A stretch of DNA of 20,332 nt from assembly GCA_905212345.1 (NCBI GenBank), contig CAJMEC010000032.1:1-20332 (forward strand), in the 5' to 3' direction. Origin of the DNA: an uncultured Sutterella sp. GTDB taxonomy: Bacteria; Pseudomonadota; Gammaproteobacteria; Burkholderiales; Burkholderiaceae_F. Shown here one piece after another: positions 8,924 through 17,398 of this stretch; positions within the stretch are counted from its first letter, which is position 1, and every line of letters begins with the position of its first letter. Both the position numbers and the translations under genes were made by a program. The notes beneath the pieces were generated by a model that made no database searches, was not told the DNA's origin, and worked only from the letters and a program-made list of their open reading frames with translations.

Positions 8924-9599
8924 TTTTTGCAAATTGAGGCTCTTTCATTGAACCCTCAATCACATCTATTCGGTGACGAAGCCAGTCTGTTGAACCATGC
9001 GTTTCGTAATACCTTGGATTAGAGAGAATGGCGGCCAGCCAAACGCTTTGCCAATGAGACAATCGTCTGGCGCTGATACCGTAATAATGGCGAGAGGCGG
9101 CTTCAACGCCGAAAATCCCTTCTCCGAATTCGGCAATATTCAAATAAGTCTGAAGGATTCTGCCTTTTGACCAAGTCGCCTCCATTACCAAGGCCAAAAT
9201 CATTTCCTGAACTTTTCTCAGGTAACTCTTTTCATGAGTGAGAAAAAGATTTTTAACCGTTTGCTGTGTAATGGTGGAGCCTCCCGGCGCTCGATCGCCC
9301 TCAATCACATTGCTGACAAAAGCCTCTCCTGTCGCTTCCCATTCAATGCCGAAATGTTCGGTAAACCTTGCATCTTCTGCCGCCACCGTAGCGCGAACCA
9401 TGTCATTGGCTACATTTCTCAATAAAACAGGTTTAAATTGAACTCGTCCCAGGCGCTGCTTTTCACTTTCGATATAAGCGGAAGTTTCAACCGGGGCAAT
9501 GCTGTACCAAAGGACTTTTGCGATGTAATAGCCCTCGATGGCAAGAACAACCACAAAGATTGCCAAAAAGAGCGATTTCAAAAGTTTTCTGATACGCAT
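8904..9599 (-). CDS. mtgA: Monofunctional biosynthetic peptidoglycan transglycosylase MtgA
   Basis: 231 residues from ATG at 9599, the usual MtgA length. A GTG two codons upstream (9605) is possible, but the AAGG Shine-Dalgarno is spaced better for the ATG. One N-terminal membrane anchor (about 9-31) is followed by a glycosyltransferase family 51 domain without a transpeptidase domain. Key motifs are EDARFTEHFG (75-84, with E75 the expected catalytic Glu), GGSTITQQ (107-114), and an intact region from RKVQEMILALVME through TYLNIAEFGEGIFG and AASRHYYG. The enzyme polymerises lipid II into glycan strands on the periplasmic face of the inner membrane. It is the last gene of the rluD-pgeF-rimO-mtgA series, starting 17 bases after the rimO stop. 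This position suggests co-transcription rather than a functional link. Confidence 0.96.
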   Translation of the reverse strand: MRIRKLLKSLFLAIFVVVLAIEGYYIAKVLWYSIAPVETSAYIESEKQRLGRVQFKPVLLRNVANDMVRATVAAEDARFTEHFGIEWEATGEAFVSNVIEGDRAPGGSTITQQTVKNLFLTHEKSYLRKVQEMILALVMEATWSKGRILQTYLNIAEFGEGIFGVEAASRHYYGISARRLSHWQSVWLAAILSNPRYYETHGSTDWLRHRIDVIEGSMKEPQFAKINNRMR

Positions 9600-9616
9600 T
9601 GCCACACGCCTTAAAC

Positions 9617-10957
9617 TTACGGAATATGACGGCCGATGAGATCGTATTCTTGGTTAGCAGTCACCTTTACATTAACAATATCGCCGGGATTGAGATGGCC
9701 ATCGGTTGTCACATAGATAATGCCGTCGATTTCAGGCGCATCTGCTGTTGTACGGCCGATAGCCACGCCATCTTCATCTTCCTGTTCATCAATGATGACC
9801 TTTTGGACAGAACCGATCTTTTGAGCCATTCTCTCTTCCGAAATCTTTGACTGCACCTGCATGAAACGATCCCGACGCTCGTCACGCACTTCGTCAGGCA
9901 AAGCTCCGGGCAGTTCATTGGCAGGCGCCCCTTCAATCGGCGAATAAGCAAAGCAACCCACGCGATCCAATTGAGCCTCTTGAAGGAAATCCAACAAGTA
10001 TTGGAATTCTTCCTCCGTTTCTCCAGGAAAACCGGCAATAAATGTTGATCGAATCGTTAGGTCGGGACAAATTTTGCGCCATGCTTGGATGCGTTCCAAC
10101 GTTTTTTCCGTCGCAGCCGGCCGCTTCATTGCCTTGAGCACTCGGGGATGTGCATGCTGAAAGGGAATGTCCAGATAAGGAAGAATCTTTCCATCAGCCA
10201 TCAATTCAACCACTTGATCAACAGCCGGGTAAGGATAAACATAATGCAGACGAATCCACATGCCCAGGTCCCCTAACTCTCGGGCCAGATCATAAAGTTT
10301 TGTCTGAAGCGCCTTGCCTTGATCATTAAAATCAATCCGGTAGCGGCAATCAGCCCCGTAAGCAGAGGTATCCTGACTAATCACCATCAGTTCTCTGACA
10401 CCTGACTCACGCAGCAATTCGGCCTCGCGCAGCACTTCACCTATTGGCCGGCTGACAAGCTTTCCTCTTAACTGCGGAATGATGCAAAAAGCGCATCGGT
10501 GATTACAACCTTCGCTGATCTTCAAGTACGCGTAGTGTGAAGGCGTGAGTTTTAAGCCGGCTTTCGGAACCAAATCCCAGTAAGGACTATGGGGCTGAGG
10601 CAAATGCCTGTGCACCAACTCATAAACCTTATCGAATTCGCCCGGACCAGTCACTCCCAAAACATCAGGACAGACATCATCCAAATAGGCCGTGCCATCC
10701 AAATGTTTTTTAGCACCTAAGCATCCCGTGACAATAACTCGCCCATTTTCTTGCATGGCCTCATTAATGGCATCGACACTTTCCGCCACGGCTTCATTTA
10801 AAAAGCCGCACGTATTGACGATCACCAAATCCGCATCCGTGTAAGAGCCGACAATGTCGTATCCTTCTGCGCGAAGCTGGGTCATGATCCGTTCGGAATC
10901 CACAAGCGCTTTAGGGCAACCCATGGAAACAACGCCGATTCGAGGGATTCTTTGCAT
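9617..10957 (-). CDS. rimO: Ribosomal protein S12 methylthiotransferase RimO
   Basis: 446 residues from ATG at 10957, preceded by an AAAGG Shine-Dalgarno; a TTG six codons earlier would overlap pgeF and is less likely. RimO is a radical-SAM enzyme that adds a methylthio group to a conserved Asp of ribosomal protein S12. The N-terminal MTTase domain has the three cluster cysteines C14 (SMGCPK), C50 (NTCGF) and C79 (GCLG). The radical-SAM CxxxCxxC motif is C151, C155 and C158 (EGCNHRCAFC). A TRAM domain lies at the C-terminus from about 370. The SMGCPK...DSE sequence points to RimO rather than the tRNA enzyme MiaB. The gene follows pgeF by only 2 bases, so translation is probably coupled. Confidence 0.97.
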   Translation of the reverse strand: MQRIPRIGVVSMGCPKALVDSERIMTQLRAEGYDIVGSYTDADLVIVNTCGFLNEAVAESVDAINEAMQENGRVIVTGCLGAKKHLDGTAYLDDVCPDVLGVTGPGEFDKVYELVHRHLPQPHSPYWDLVPKAGLKLTPSHYAYLKISEGCNHRCAFCIIPQLRGKLVSRPIGEVLREAELLRESGVRELMVISQDTSAYGADCRYRIDFNDQGKALQTKLYDLARELGDLGMWIRLHYVYPYPAVDQVVELMADGKILPYLDIPFQHAHPRVLKAMKRPAATEKTLERIQAWRKICPDLTIRSTFIAGFPGETEEEFQYLLDFLQEAQLDRVGCFAYSPIEGAPANELPGALPDEVRDERRDRFMQVQSKISEERMAQKIGSVQKVIIDEQEDEDGVAIGRTTADAPEIDGIIYVTTDGHLNPGDIVNVKVTANQEYDLIGRHIP

Positions 10958-10959
10958 GT

Positions 10960-11748
10960 TTAGCCTTTGATCCAAATCATCGCCGCATGACGTCCTGTTT
11001 TACCATCACGGCGGAAACTGTAAAAGAGTTCGGGATTGGCATAGGTGCTGTGGCGTGCTTCAACAACTTCATCAACATTGACTTGCAGTAAAGCCATACG
11101 AGCCAAAGTCGTCAATGAACATAGGTATTTACCATCTTCCTTGGCCTTAAATGCGACTTCTGCCCCGTCAATGCTAGATTGCATAGCTTCAAGCACATCA
11201 CTTCCTGTCTCAAAATCATCATCACCGATTCTGGGTCCCAACCACGCAATAAATTGAGCATCAGGATCAGCGATACGCTCACGAAGCCGGACAATTGTCT
11301 TTTGAAGAATTCCTGCCGCCAGGCTCCGCCAGCCGCAATGAACAGCCGCGACTCCCTTGCCGTTTTTTTCCGCAATCAAAACAGGCAAGCAGTCAGCCAC
11401 TTGTACCACACAGACAACATTGGGGGTAATGCTCGTGCTTGCATCGGCTTGTTCTTCCGGTGAAGCTGACTCGGCGTCGACCACGCGATCCCCGTGAACC
11501 TGCTTGAGCCACTTAGGATCCGTGGGCACCAACTGTGCTGCCAAATTACGATTCATATTGACGCATACCGGCACATCACCTGTGTAAATGCCGACATTAA
11601 AACCGCCGATGCCGTCCTTGTCGCCAAAAGGACCGGAAGAAACACCACCGGCGCGAAGCGTCATCAAAGCATCCACATTGGCAGGTCGGATTGCGTCCCA
11701 ATCCGGCTGCAAAATGGCTAATGCGGGTTTTGTCGTATCGTCAATCAT
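10960..11748 (-). CDS. pgeF: Purine nucleoside phosphorylase / laccase-domain protein PgeF (YfiH family)
   Basis: 262 residues from ATG at 11748. The frame is open further upstream, but this ATG has a clear AGGTGG Shine-Dalgarno and lies just after the rluD stop; longer versions would overlap rluD. The polyphenol-oxidase-type laccase (DUF152) family signature is complete: QVHG (H85), VADCLPV (C120) and AAVHCGWR (H137, C138), which supply the expected zinc site. The family has been assigned as a cytosolic purine nucleoside phosphorylase/adenosine deaminase and, in E. coli, as an enzyme limiting mis-incorporation of L-Ser into peptidoglycan precursors. Which role applies here cannot be told from sequence. 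It sits 7 bases after rluD and 2 bases before rimO, in one transcription unit. Confidence 0.93.
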   Translation of the reverse strand: MIDDTTKPALAILQPDWDAIRPANVDALMTLRAGGVSSGPFGDKDGIGGFNVGIYTGDVPVCVNMNRNLAAQLVPTDPKWLKQVHGDRVVDAESASPEEQADASTSITPNVVCVVQVADCLPVLIAEKNGKGVAAVHCGWRSLAAGILQKTIVRLRERIADPDAQFIAWLGPRIGDDDFETGSDVLEAMQSSIDGAEVAFKAKEDGKYLCSLTTLARMALLQVNVDEVVEARHSTYANPELFYSFRRDGKTGRHAAMIWIKG

Positions 11749-11755
11749 TTTCCAC

Positions 11756-12763
11756 CTATTTTTCAAAAACACTGACCGGTTCATCCGTCGGAGCAAATCC
11801 GATTTCCGTCATTAATTGAGCTAAATCATCGGGAGCGGGTACAAACCATTGCATCGGCTGCTTACTTCTTGGATGCTCCAGCCCTAAGCGAGAAGCATGA
11901 AGTGCCTGTCGTTTTATGAGCGCAAGCGGGCAACCTTCCGGCAACTTGCTCATTTTACCTTTATAGAGCGGATCACCCACTAGAGGAAATCCTGCCCACT
12001 GCATATGCACGCGAATCTGATGCGTGCGGCCAGTATCTAAGCGGCACGCCACCCATGAAACCGACAACGGCGTCTGTCCGACGCCGGGAACTAAAGCAAA
12101 ATCAACCAGCCTTACATGCGTTTTTGCTTCTTTGGCTCTTGGCCCTTGTCCAACACAAAAACGAATTGGTGAACGTGGATCGCGCATAATCGGTTCATCA
12201 ATAAAACCGGCTTGAGGAGCTTGACCATGAACGATCGCCCAGTATTCGCGCTTAACCGTTCGCGCCTGAAGCTGTCGAATAAGATCGGTCTGCGCTTCAA
12301 GCGTCTTGGCGACGACCATTAAACCGGTTGTATCACGATCCAAACGATGAACGATACCGGCTCTGGGCAAAGTCTTTAATTCAGGATTTCTGGCAAGCAG
12401 ACCATTTAAAAGTGTGTCATCCCAATGACCGGCAGCCGGATGAACAACCAACCCCGCGGGTTTATTGACAACAAGGATATCCTCGTCTTCATAAACGACA
12501 TCCAGAGGCATTTCAACCGGTTTAAAAGCGAGCTCTTCAGGACTAGGCTGCTCTAAAACCTCAATTTCATCGCCGGCGGCCACTTTGGCACGGATTTTCT
12601 TAGTAACCTCACCGTTGACCGTGACCGCTCCCTGCTCAATCCAGCTTTGAAGTCGCGCGCGCGACACAGAAGGCATCAACTGTGCGAGCACTTTATCTAA
12701 ACGGTCACCTGAATATTCATCACCGACAATAAAATACAGAGTTTCTTCGGATGAGGCCGACAT
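11756..12763 (-). CDS. rluD: 23S rRNA pseudouridine synthase RluD
   Basis: 335 residues. An S4 RNA-binding domain covers about residues 17-75 (SGDRLDKVLAQLMPSVSRARLQSWIEQG and VNGE). It is followed by the RluA-family catalytic domain, with the motif HRLDRDTTGLMVVAK at about 139-153 (catalytic D142). RluD converts uridines of helix 69 of 23S rRNA (1911, 1915, 1917 in E. coli) to pseudouridine during 50S assembly. The combination of an S4 domain and this motif fits RluD or RluC; length and the adjacent pgeF, a common pairing, favour RluD. The start has an AAGGA Shine-Dalgarno about 7 bases upstream. It is the first gene of the minus-strand operon and is divergent from bamD across an 87-base gap. 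Confidence 0.94.
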   Translation of the reverse strand: MSASSEETLYFIVGDEYSGDRLDKVLAQLMPSVSRARLQSWIEQGAVTVNGEVTKKIRAKVAAGDEIEVLEQPSPEELAFKPVEMPLDVVYEDEDILVVNKPAGLVVHPAAGHWDDTLLNGLLARNPELKTLPRAGIVHRLDRDTTGLMVVAKTLEAQTDLIRQLQARTVKREYWAIVHGQAPQAGFIDEPIMRDPRSPIRFCVGQGPRAKEAKTHVRLVDFALVPGVGQTPLSVSWVACRLDTGRTHQIRVHMQWAGFPLVGDPLYKGKMSKLPEGCPLALIKRQALHASRLGLEHPRSKQPMQWFVPAPDDLAQLMTEIGFAPTDEPVSVFEK

Positions 12764-12782
12764 ATATATCCTTATTAATTAC

Positions 12783-12812
12783 TTGAGCCAAAGGCGGTCT
12801 GATCGCTATAAT
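12783..12812 (+). promoter_or_regulatory. Sigma70-type promoter of bamD
   Basis: A perfect TATAAT -10 box (12807-12812) is paired with TTGAGC (12783-12788, 4 of 6 matches) at 18-base spacing. Transcription should start near 12819. This places the earlier in-frame GTG at 12815 upstream of the transcript start and supports ATG 12851 as the bamD start. The rluD promoter must share this small gap on the other strand, but I see no clear boxes for it. Confidence 0.75.
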
Positions 12813-12850
12813 CCGTGAATCAATTGACCGCATTTATCAGAGTCACATCA

Positions 12851-13618
12851 ATGGCATTAACTTTACATCAATTGCGCAAGCGTGCGGCAACTTTTGCATT
12901 GGCCGCCGCAATCGCCGCTATGAGCGCCGGCTGCTCGCAAATCGAAACCGACATTACCCAAGGCTGGGACGCTGACCGTCTCTACGAGGAGGCTCGCGCC
13001 GCCGCTGAAGACAGCGACTGGACTCGGGCGCAAGATTATTACACAAAATTGGAAAGCCGTTATCCGTTCGGCCGCTATGCCCAACAGGCGCAAATCGAAA
13101 GCGCTTACGCTTACTGGCGTGACGGCGACGCCGCGCAATGCGTCCAAGCTTGTGACCGCTTCCTGCGCCAATATCCTAACCACGCCAATAGTGACTATGT
13201 GCTCTATCTGAAAGCTTTGGCGACGCTTAACCAAAGAGACACAATCTTTACAGCGCTGCTCACCCAGGATATTTACGAGCGCGACTCTGATGCCGCACGT
13301 ACCGCTTTTGATACGTTTAAGGAATTGGTGGAACGCTTCCCGCAGTCCCGCTACGCTCATGAGGCTCGACGCCGCATGCATGAACTGGTTCTGTCTCAGG
13401 CGCATTCTGAATACAATATTGCCAAGTTCTACTACGACCGACACGCCTACGTTGCCGCTATTGAACGCGCTCAAAATGTCGTGCGCACTTTCCAACAAAC
13501 GCCCTACTCCGATGATGCTTTAAAACTCATCCGTGATTGCTATGAACAACTCGGGGTTAAGGATTTAGAGTCTGACGTCAACCGCGTTATTGAACTCAAT
13601 CAAAATCGAGAACGTTAA
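12851..13618 (+). CDS. bamD: Outer-membrane protein assembly factor BamD (ComL), lipoprotein
   Basis: 255 residues from ATG at 12851. A lipoprotein signal peptide ends in the lipobox SAGC with the lipidated Cys at 28. The mature part contains TPR-like helical repeats: LYEEARAAAEDSDWTRAQDYYTKLESRYPFG near 44-74, then an AQCVQACDRFLRQYP repeat and a C-terminal repeat region with YDRHAYVAAIERAQNVV. BamD is the essential lipoprotein of the BAM complex, anchored at the inner leaflet of the outer membrane, where it binds BamA and nascent beta-barrel proteins. Length fits the family (about 245 in E. coli). It is a single-gene unit with its own promoter and a strong terminator, divergent from rluD. 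An upstream GTG would extend it by 12 residues, but this lies before the predicted transcript start. Confidence 0.97.
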   Translation: MALTLHQLRKRAATFALAAAIAAMSAGCSQIETDITQGWDADRLYEEARAAAEDSDWTRAQDYYTKLESRYPFGRYAQQAQIESAYAYWRDGDAAQCVQACDRFLRQYPNHANSDYVLYLKALATLNQRDTIFTALLTQDIYERDSDAARTAFDTFKELVERFPQSRYAHEARRRMHELVLSQAHSEYNIAKFYYDRHAYVAAIERAQNVVRTFQQTPYSDDALKLIRDCYEQLGVKDLESDVNRVIELNQNRER

Positions 13619-13641
13619 TTTATCTAAACTTCTGATTACAG

Positions 13642-13682
13642 GGGGTGATAAGTCTGATCGACCAATCACCCCTTAATTTTTC
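13642..13682 (+). terminator. Intrinsic terminator after bamD
   Basis: GGGGTGAT (13642-13649) pairs perfectly with ATCACCCC (13665-13672). Inside the 15-base loop, GTC and GAC (13652-13654 and 13660-13662) add a short upper stem. The hairpin is followed by TTAA and then a run of six T (13677-13682). It lies 23 bases after the bamD stop and has the GC-rich stem plus T-tract expected of rho-independent termination. Confidence 0.88.
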
Positions 13683-13729
13683 CCTGTCTTATCAGTGGAT
13701 ATTTCTGAGCCCCTGAAGCGGTTATTCTA

Positions 13730-13746
13730 AAAAACTGACAGTTTTT
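13730..13746. terminator. Small A/T-flanked inverted repeat, possible terminator of the helicase operon
   Basis: AAAAACTG and CAGTTTTT flank one central base, giving a 7-bp hairpin with a 3-base loop. On the minus strand the hairpin ends in a T-run, about 80 bases after the SNF2 gene stop, so it could end the minus-strand operon (or act weakly in both directions). The stem is AT-rich, so confidence is limited; no better minus-strand terminator is visible in the 210-base convergent gap. Confidence 0.4.
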
Positions 13747-13828
13747 CAATATCCTCAGCCAAGCAAAGTTATCTGGAAGCTGGATTCATTCGTACACTTT
13801 TATACCGGAATAAAAATTTGAATCGTCT

Positions 13829-16800
13829 TTAGGCTGACAGCTTTAAAACGCGGTTGAGTTCTTCTGTGGATAAATCCCCAATCCACTTCTCTCCGACGTT
13901 AACGGTTAAATTCGCCAGTTCCTTTTTACTGGTCAACATCTCGTTGATCTTTTCTTCAAAAGTCCCGGCCGTTACAAAACGGTAGACCAAAACATCTCTT
14001 TTCTGACCGATGCGATAGGCTCTGTCAGTCGCTTGAGACTCAACGGCGGGATTCCACCACAGATCGTAGTGAATCACGCTTGAGGCCGCTGTCAAATTCA
14101 AACCCGTTCCACCGGCTTTAAGCGAAAGGATCATGACACGAACAGTCAGATCATTTTGGAAACGATCGACCATGTTCATGCGTTCTTTGACACTGACTGC
14201 TCCATGCAAAAAGAGGGCTTTTTCATTAAGGCACTTTTCTATCCACCCTTGGAGCCGTTTTCCCATTTCACGGTACTGCGTGAAGATTAAAACTTTGCGA
14301 GAGGCTTCAAAATTTTGGCTCAATAAATCCAAAAGCGCTGTTCCTTTACCTGAATCCGGAACGTCAGTTTCAGTTTTCAGATACTGGGAGGGTGAATTGC
14401 AAATCTGTTTTAGCGAAGTAATAAGTTTCAGTACTAAGGCCCGTTTGATCGCTTTGGCGTCATTACCCTCCTCTTTGGCTTTAGATTCAAGAGTTATCAG
14501 CCTTTGCATCATCTCTGACAGTGTCTTTTGGTAAAGAGCGGCTTGCTCCACGGTTAAAGTTGCAAACCGGTCATTAACCAAGCGATCCGGCAAATCACTG
14601 ATGATTGACTTATCAGTCTTTAAGCGCCTCAGCATAAAAGGCGCTGTCAGAGCCTTAAAAGCCTCCAAAGCCCGAGGATCCCGATCACTTTCAATCGGTT
14701 TGGCAAAAGTACGCGCGAAATCTTTTTCTGTCCCCAATAATCCGGGTTGGACAAGTGAGAAAATAGACCAGTATTCTGTTAAGTGATTTTCAACCGGTGT
14801 ACCACTCATAGCGATCACGCTCTGAGCGTTTAATAGCGAAAGTGACTGTGACAGGACGGTCAAATGATTTTTGACGGCTTGTGCCTCATCAAGAACTAAG
14901 AGTCTTAGGGGCAGTGTCCGCAAAATTTCAATATCCCGACGGATAACGCCATAAGTGGTCAGAAGAACGTCATAGTCACCGCTTCGCGGCAGCTCGCGTT
15001 TATCCCCGTGATAAATAACAGCCTTTAAATAAGGTGAAAATTTCCTGATCTCGCGTTCCCAATTTGCTAGAAGGGTCGTTGGAACCACAATGAGTGCTTT
15101 CTTAGTCGAAAATTGCTCGGACTCCTTTAGACTGGTGAGAACAGCGATCACCTGAATCGTTTTCCCGAGCCCCATATCGTCGGCAATCAGAGATCCTAAG
15201 CCTAAACGGATATTCTTCATGAGCCATTCATAACCGCGTTTTTGGTAGGGACGAAGCTTGGCCATTAAATGTCTCGGAAGATTTATAGTTGGCACTTGAT
15301 GAATGGCCTTGAGTTGCTCTTTAAGAGTTTTATCAAGCGATACCGGCACACCGTCTATTTCACCGGTCAAAGCCGCGCGCAACTTTTCAAGCGGTGAAAT
15401 CTCCACGGCCTTCTGAATTTTCTGTCGATATTTTTCAATCTCTTCTGGGTCGACATAAATGTATTCGTCTGCCCACTCAACCACTTCCCCGACATGGGCT
15501 ACCAAGTCGGAAAATTCTTCTTCGGTCAGAACATGCTCACCGATTGCCAAATGGTAATTAAAGTCTGTAAGCGCATCGCGGGAGAAAAAACTTTTACCAG
15601 GGCTTGAGCTTGAAACCGACGCCGTGATCTTTGGCTTGAGTAAATTCTTCAGCGACTGGGGCATCGACAGGGATATGCCCAATAAAGTCAGGCTAGGCGC
15701 AATATCAAAAAGAAATGCTTTAAGTGTTTCCGGATCTAACTTGACGGAGTTGTTTTTTGCCTCAAGTAATTCACCCAACAAAGGATAGTGCTCTTTGAGG
15801 GTTGTAAGAACATTAAGCGCCGCAAATCGTTCGTGTTCGTATTCACTACCCCGCATGAGTGTTTTTAAATCAATGGGTTTTGATTTACTATTTTTTGCCT
15901 TAATTCGGTAGTGAAGATTGATCGTTTTATCTCTCGATCGGGTCAGAACAAAAATCGGATGCCATGGGAAATTAAAACTCAGATTGAGCACTCTGAGGTA
16001 CTGCGCCAAAGTGTGAGACAGGGCGCTATCGCAGTCAAAATAAACGTCGTTACTTGAAGGCGAAGCAAAAAACAAACCGCCCGCGCTGAGTTTAAAGTCT
16101 GAGGATAAAACTCGGTGCCAAAGTGTAATCGCAAAGGTCAATCCCAAGTAAGCCTTTTGCTTATCGGATCGGCACTCTAAATTTGCGAAATCAAAAAGCA
16201 AATCAAAATACGGTGCAAACGTTTGCAGGAAATCAGCAAAAACTGATCCCACATAGGAGTAACGGACCGCCGGCATCCAATAAATTTGTGGCCAACAATT
16301 CTTTTTATCACTCGAGTTGACCACAACAGGAATGAGTGCGGCGGATTCATAAATACGATCTACCAGACGAAATAAAACTCTCAATGCATAGAAGGACTCA
16401 GAAAGCGTCTGGCCGCATAAAGTTTCCGGCAACGACAAAAGAGTGCTGATTAATCGCAAAACTTCATCATTATCAATTCCCCTGCCTTTTTCATCGACTA
16501 ACCGTATATCTCGACCGTTGGATTGATCAAGTGCTATACGGTATTGGTGCGGCAAATACTTTTGCAAGTCTTTTTGAAGTTGAGCTTGGTAACGAGATGA
16601 AGGCAAGTTTTCGTTATCAAATGCTAAAAACGCCCGTGATTTATTGACGTTGTAGCGAAGAGCCCCCATGAGCTCTTGAGGAAAATTTTTTGAGTTCCCC
16701 AAAGTGAAAACCGAGGGCAGCAGAGGAAATATTTTTTCACCCGTATACTCAAGAGACTTCAAGGGAAAATTGCGTAAATTAAAAGGCGTCTGACGGGTTG

Positions 16801-17398
16801 GAAATGGCAGATCATCAACAAATGTGGCAACCTCTTGAAGCGTAACCGCTCTATCCTCAACTGCATCGGACGTATTCAGTCCGGCCTCTTTAAGTTTCTC
16901 AACGAGTTGAACACCGTGAAGGGAGAAAATTAAAAACGGATCTGAATCGATGGCTCGTGATAGCCAATAAATAACTGCGGCGACATGTTTACAAATCCTT
17001 GCTGAATCAGGACAGCTGCAGGAGCATTGAAGATCAAGACTGTTGGCAGGGAAAAGTCTCAATCCTAAGTCACTGCAAATACTCGCCAATTCAATGGGGA
17101 GCTCATTATCCAGCAGTCTTGCAACAAGGTCGCTTCGAGCTCGCAGACAGCGTATGAGTTTTTCTACTTTATCGGAACTGAAGCGTTCGAGCTGAATTCG
17201 GACCTCATAGGCCGTAACACTGCCCTGAACAACGGCTTCAATGGCAAATGTTTCCGGGTTGATATCGACTTGAAGGACGTTTCCCTTATTGCAATAGGTC
17301 TTACCTCTGGGCAAGCGATTGTCATGGTCACAAGCTAAAAGCGCATTTAGCCACGCTTGTCCCCACCAGGTTAATCCATATTGTTCACGACGAGCCAT
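13829..17398 (-). CDS. SWIM zinc-finger SNF2-family helicase/ATPase
   Basis: 1189 residues from ATG at 17398, which overlaps the previous gene's TGA by one base (TGATG); a GGATGAGG Shine-Dalgarno lies upstream. A SWIM zinc finger is visible at about 127-138 (CSC, six residues, then CKH). Residues of about 170-690 match nothing I recognise. The C-terminal half is a complete Swi2/Snf2 motor: DDMGLGKT near 736-743, a DEAQ box near 834-837, SGTPVENHLTEYW (motif III) after it, GGTGLNLTAAS (motif V), and QATDRAYRIGQ (motif VI) near 1118-1128. Such motors translocate on double-stranded DNA and remodel protein-DNA complexes without strand separation. SWIM domains bind DNA or protein. The family occurs widely in bacteria but its role is mostly unknown; RapA/HepA-like remodelling is one guess. 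Coupling to a DinG-type helicase suggests DNA repair or genome maintenance. Confidence 0.93.
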   Translation of the reverse strand: MARREQYGLTWWGQAWLNALLACDHDNRLPRGKTYCNKGNVLQVDINPETFAIEAVVQGSVTAYEVRIQLERFSSDKVEKLIRCLRARSDLVARLLDNELPIELASICSDLGLRLFPANSLDLQCSCSCPDSARICKHVAAVIYWLSRAIDSDPFLIFSLHGVQLVEKLKEAGLNTSDAVEDRAVTLQEVATFVDDLPFPTRQTPFNLRNFPLKSLEYTGEKIFPLLPSVFTLGNSKNFPQELMGALRYNVNKSRAFLAFDNENLPSSRYQAQLQKDLQKYLPHQYRIALDQSNGRDIRLVDEKGRGIDNDEVLRLISTLLSLPETLCGQTLSESFYALRVLFRLVDRIYESAALIPVVVNSSDKKNCWPQIYWMPAVRYSYVGSVFADFLQTFAPYFDLLFDFANLECRSDKQKAYLGLTFAITLWHRVLSSDFKLSAGGLFFASPSSNDVYFDCDSALSHTLAQYLRVLNLSFNFPWHPIFVLTRSRDKTINLHYRIKAKNSKSKPIDLKTLMRGSEYEHERFAALNVLTTLKEHYPLLGELLEAKNNSVKLDPETLKAFLFDIAPSLTLLGISLSMPQSLKNLLKPKITASVSSSSPGKSFFSRDALTDFNYHLAIGEHVLTEEEFSDLVAHVGEVVEWADEYIYVDPEEIEKYRQKIQKAVEISPLEKLRAALTGEIDGVPVSLDKTLKEQLKAIHQVPTINLPRHLMAKLRPYQKRGYEWLMKNIRLGLGSLIADDMGLGKTIQVIAVLTSLKESEQFSTKKALIVVPTTLLANWEREIRKFSPYLKAVIYHGDKRELPRSGDYDVLLTTYGVIRRDIEILRTLPLRLLVLDEAQAVKNHLTVLSQSLSLLNAQSVIAMSGTPVENHLTEYWSIFSLVQPGLLGTEKDFARTFAKPIESDRDPRALEAFKALTAPFMLRRLKTDKSIISDLPDRLVNDRFATLTVEQAALYQKTLSEMMQRLITLESKAKEEGNDAKAIKRALVLKLITSLKQICNSPSQYLKTETDVPDSGKGTALLDLLSQNFEASRKVLIFTQYREMGKRLQGWIEKCLNEKALFLHGAVSVKERMNMVDRFQNDLTVRVMILSLKAGGTGLNLTAASSVIHYDLWWNPAVESQATDRAYRIGQKRDVLVYRFVTAGTFEEKINEMLTSKKELANLTVNVGEKWIGDLSTEELNRVLKLSA

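Noticed and set aside
12863..13498. 211-codon open frame on the minus strand inside bamD
   Set aside because: It is fully antisense to a gene with a clear lipobox, TPR pattern, promoter and terminator. Its translation has no recognisable domain and no convincing ribosome binding site; it looks like a shadow of biased codon use.
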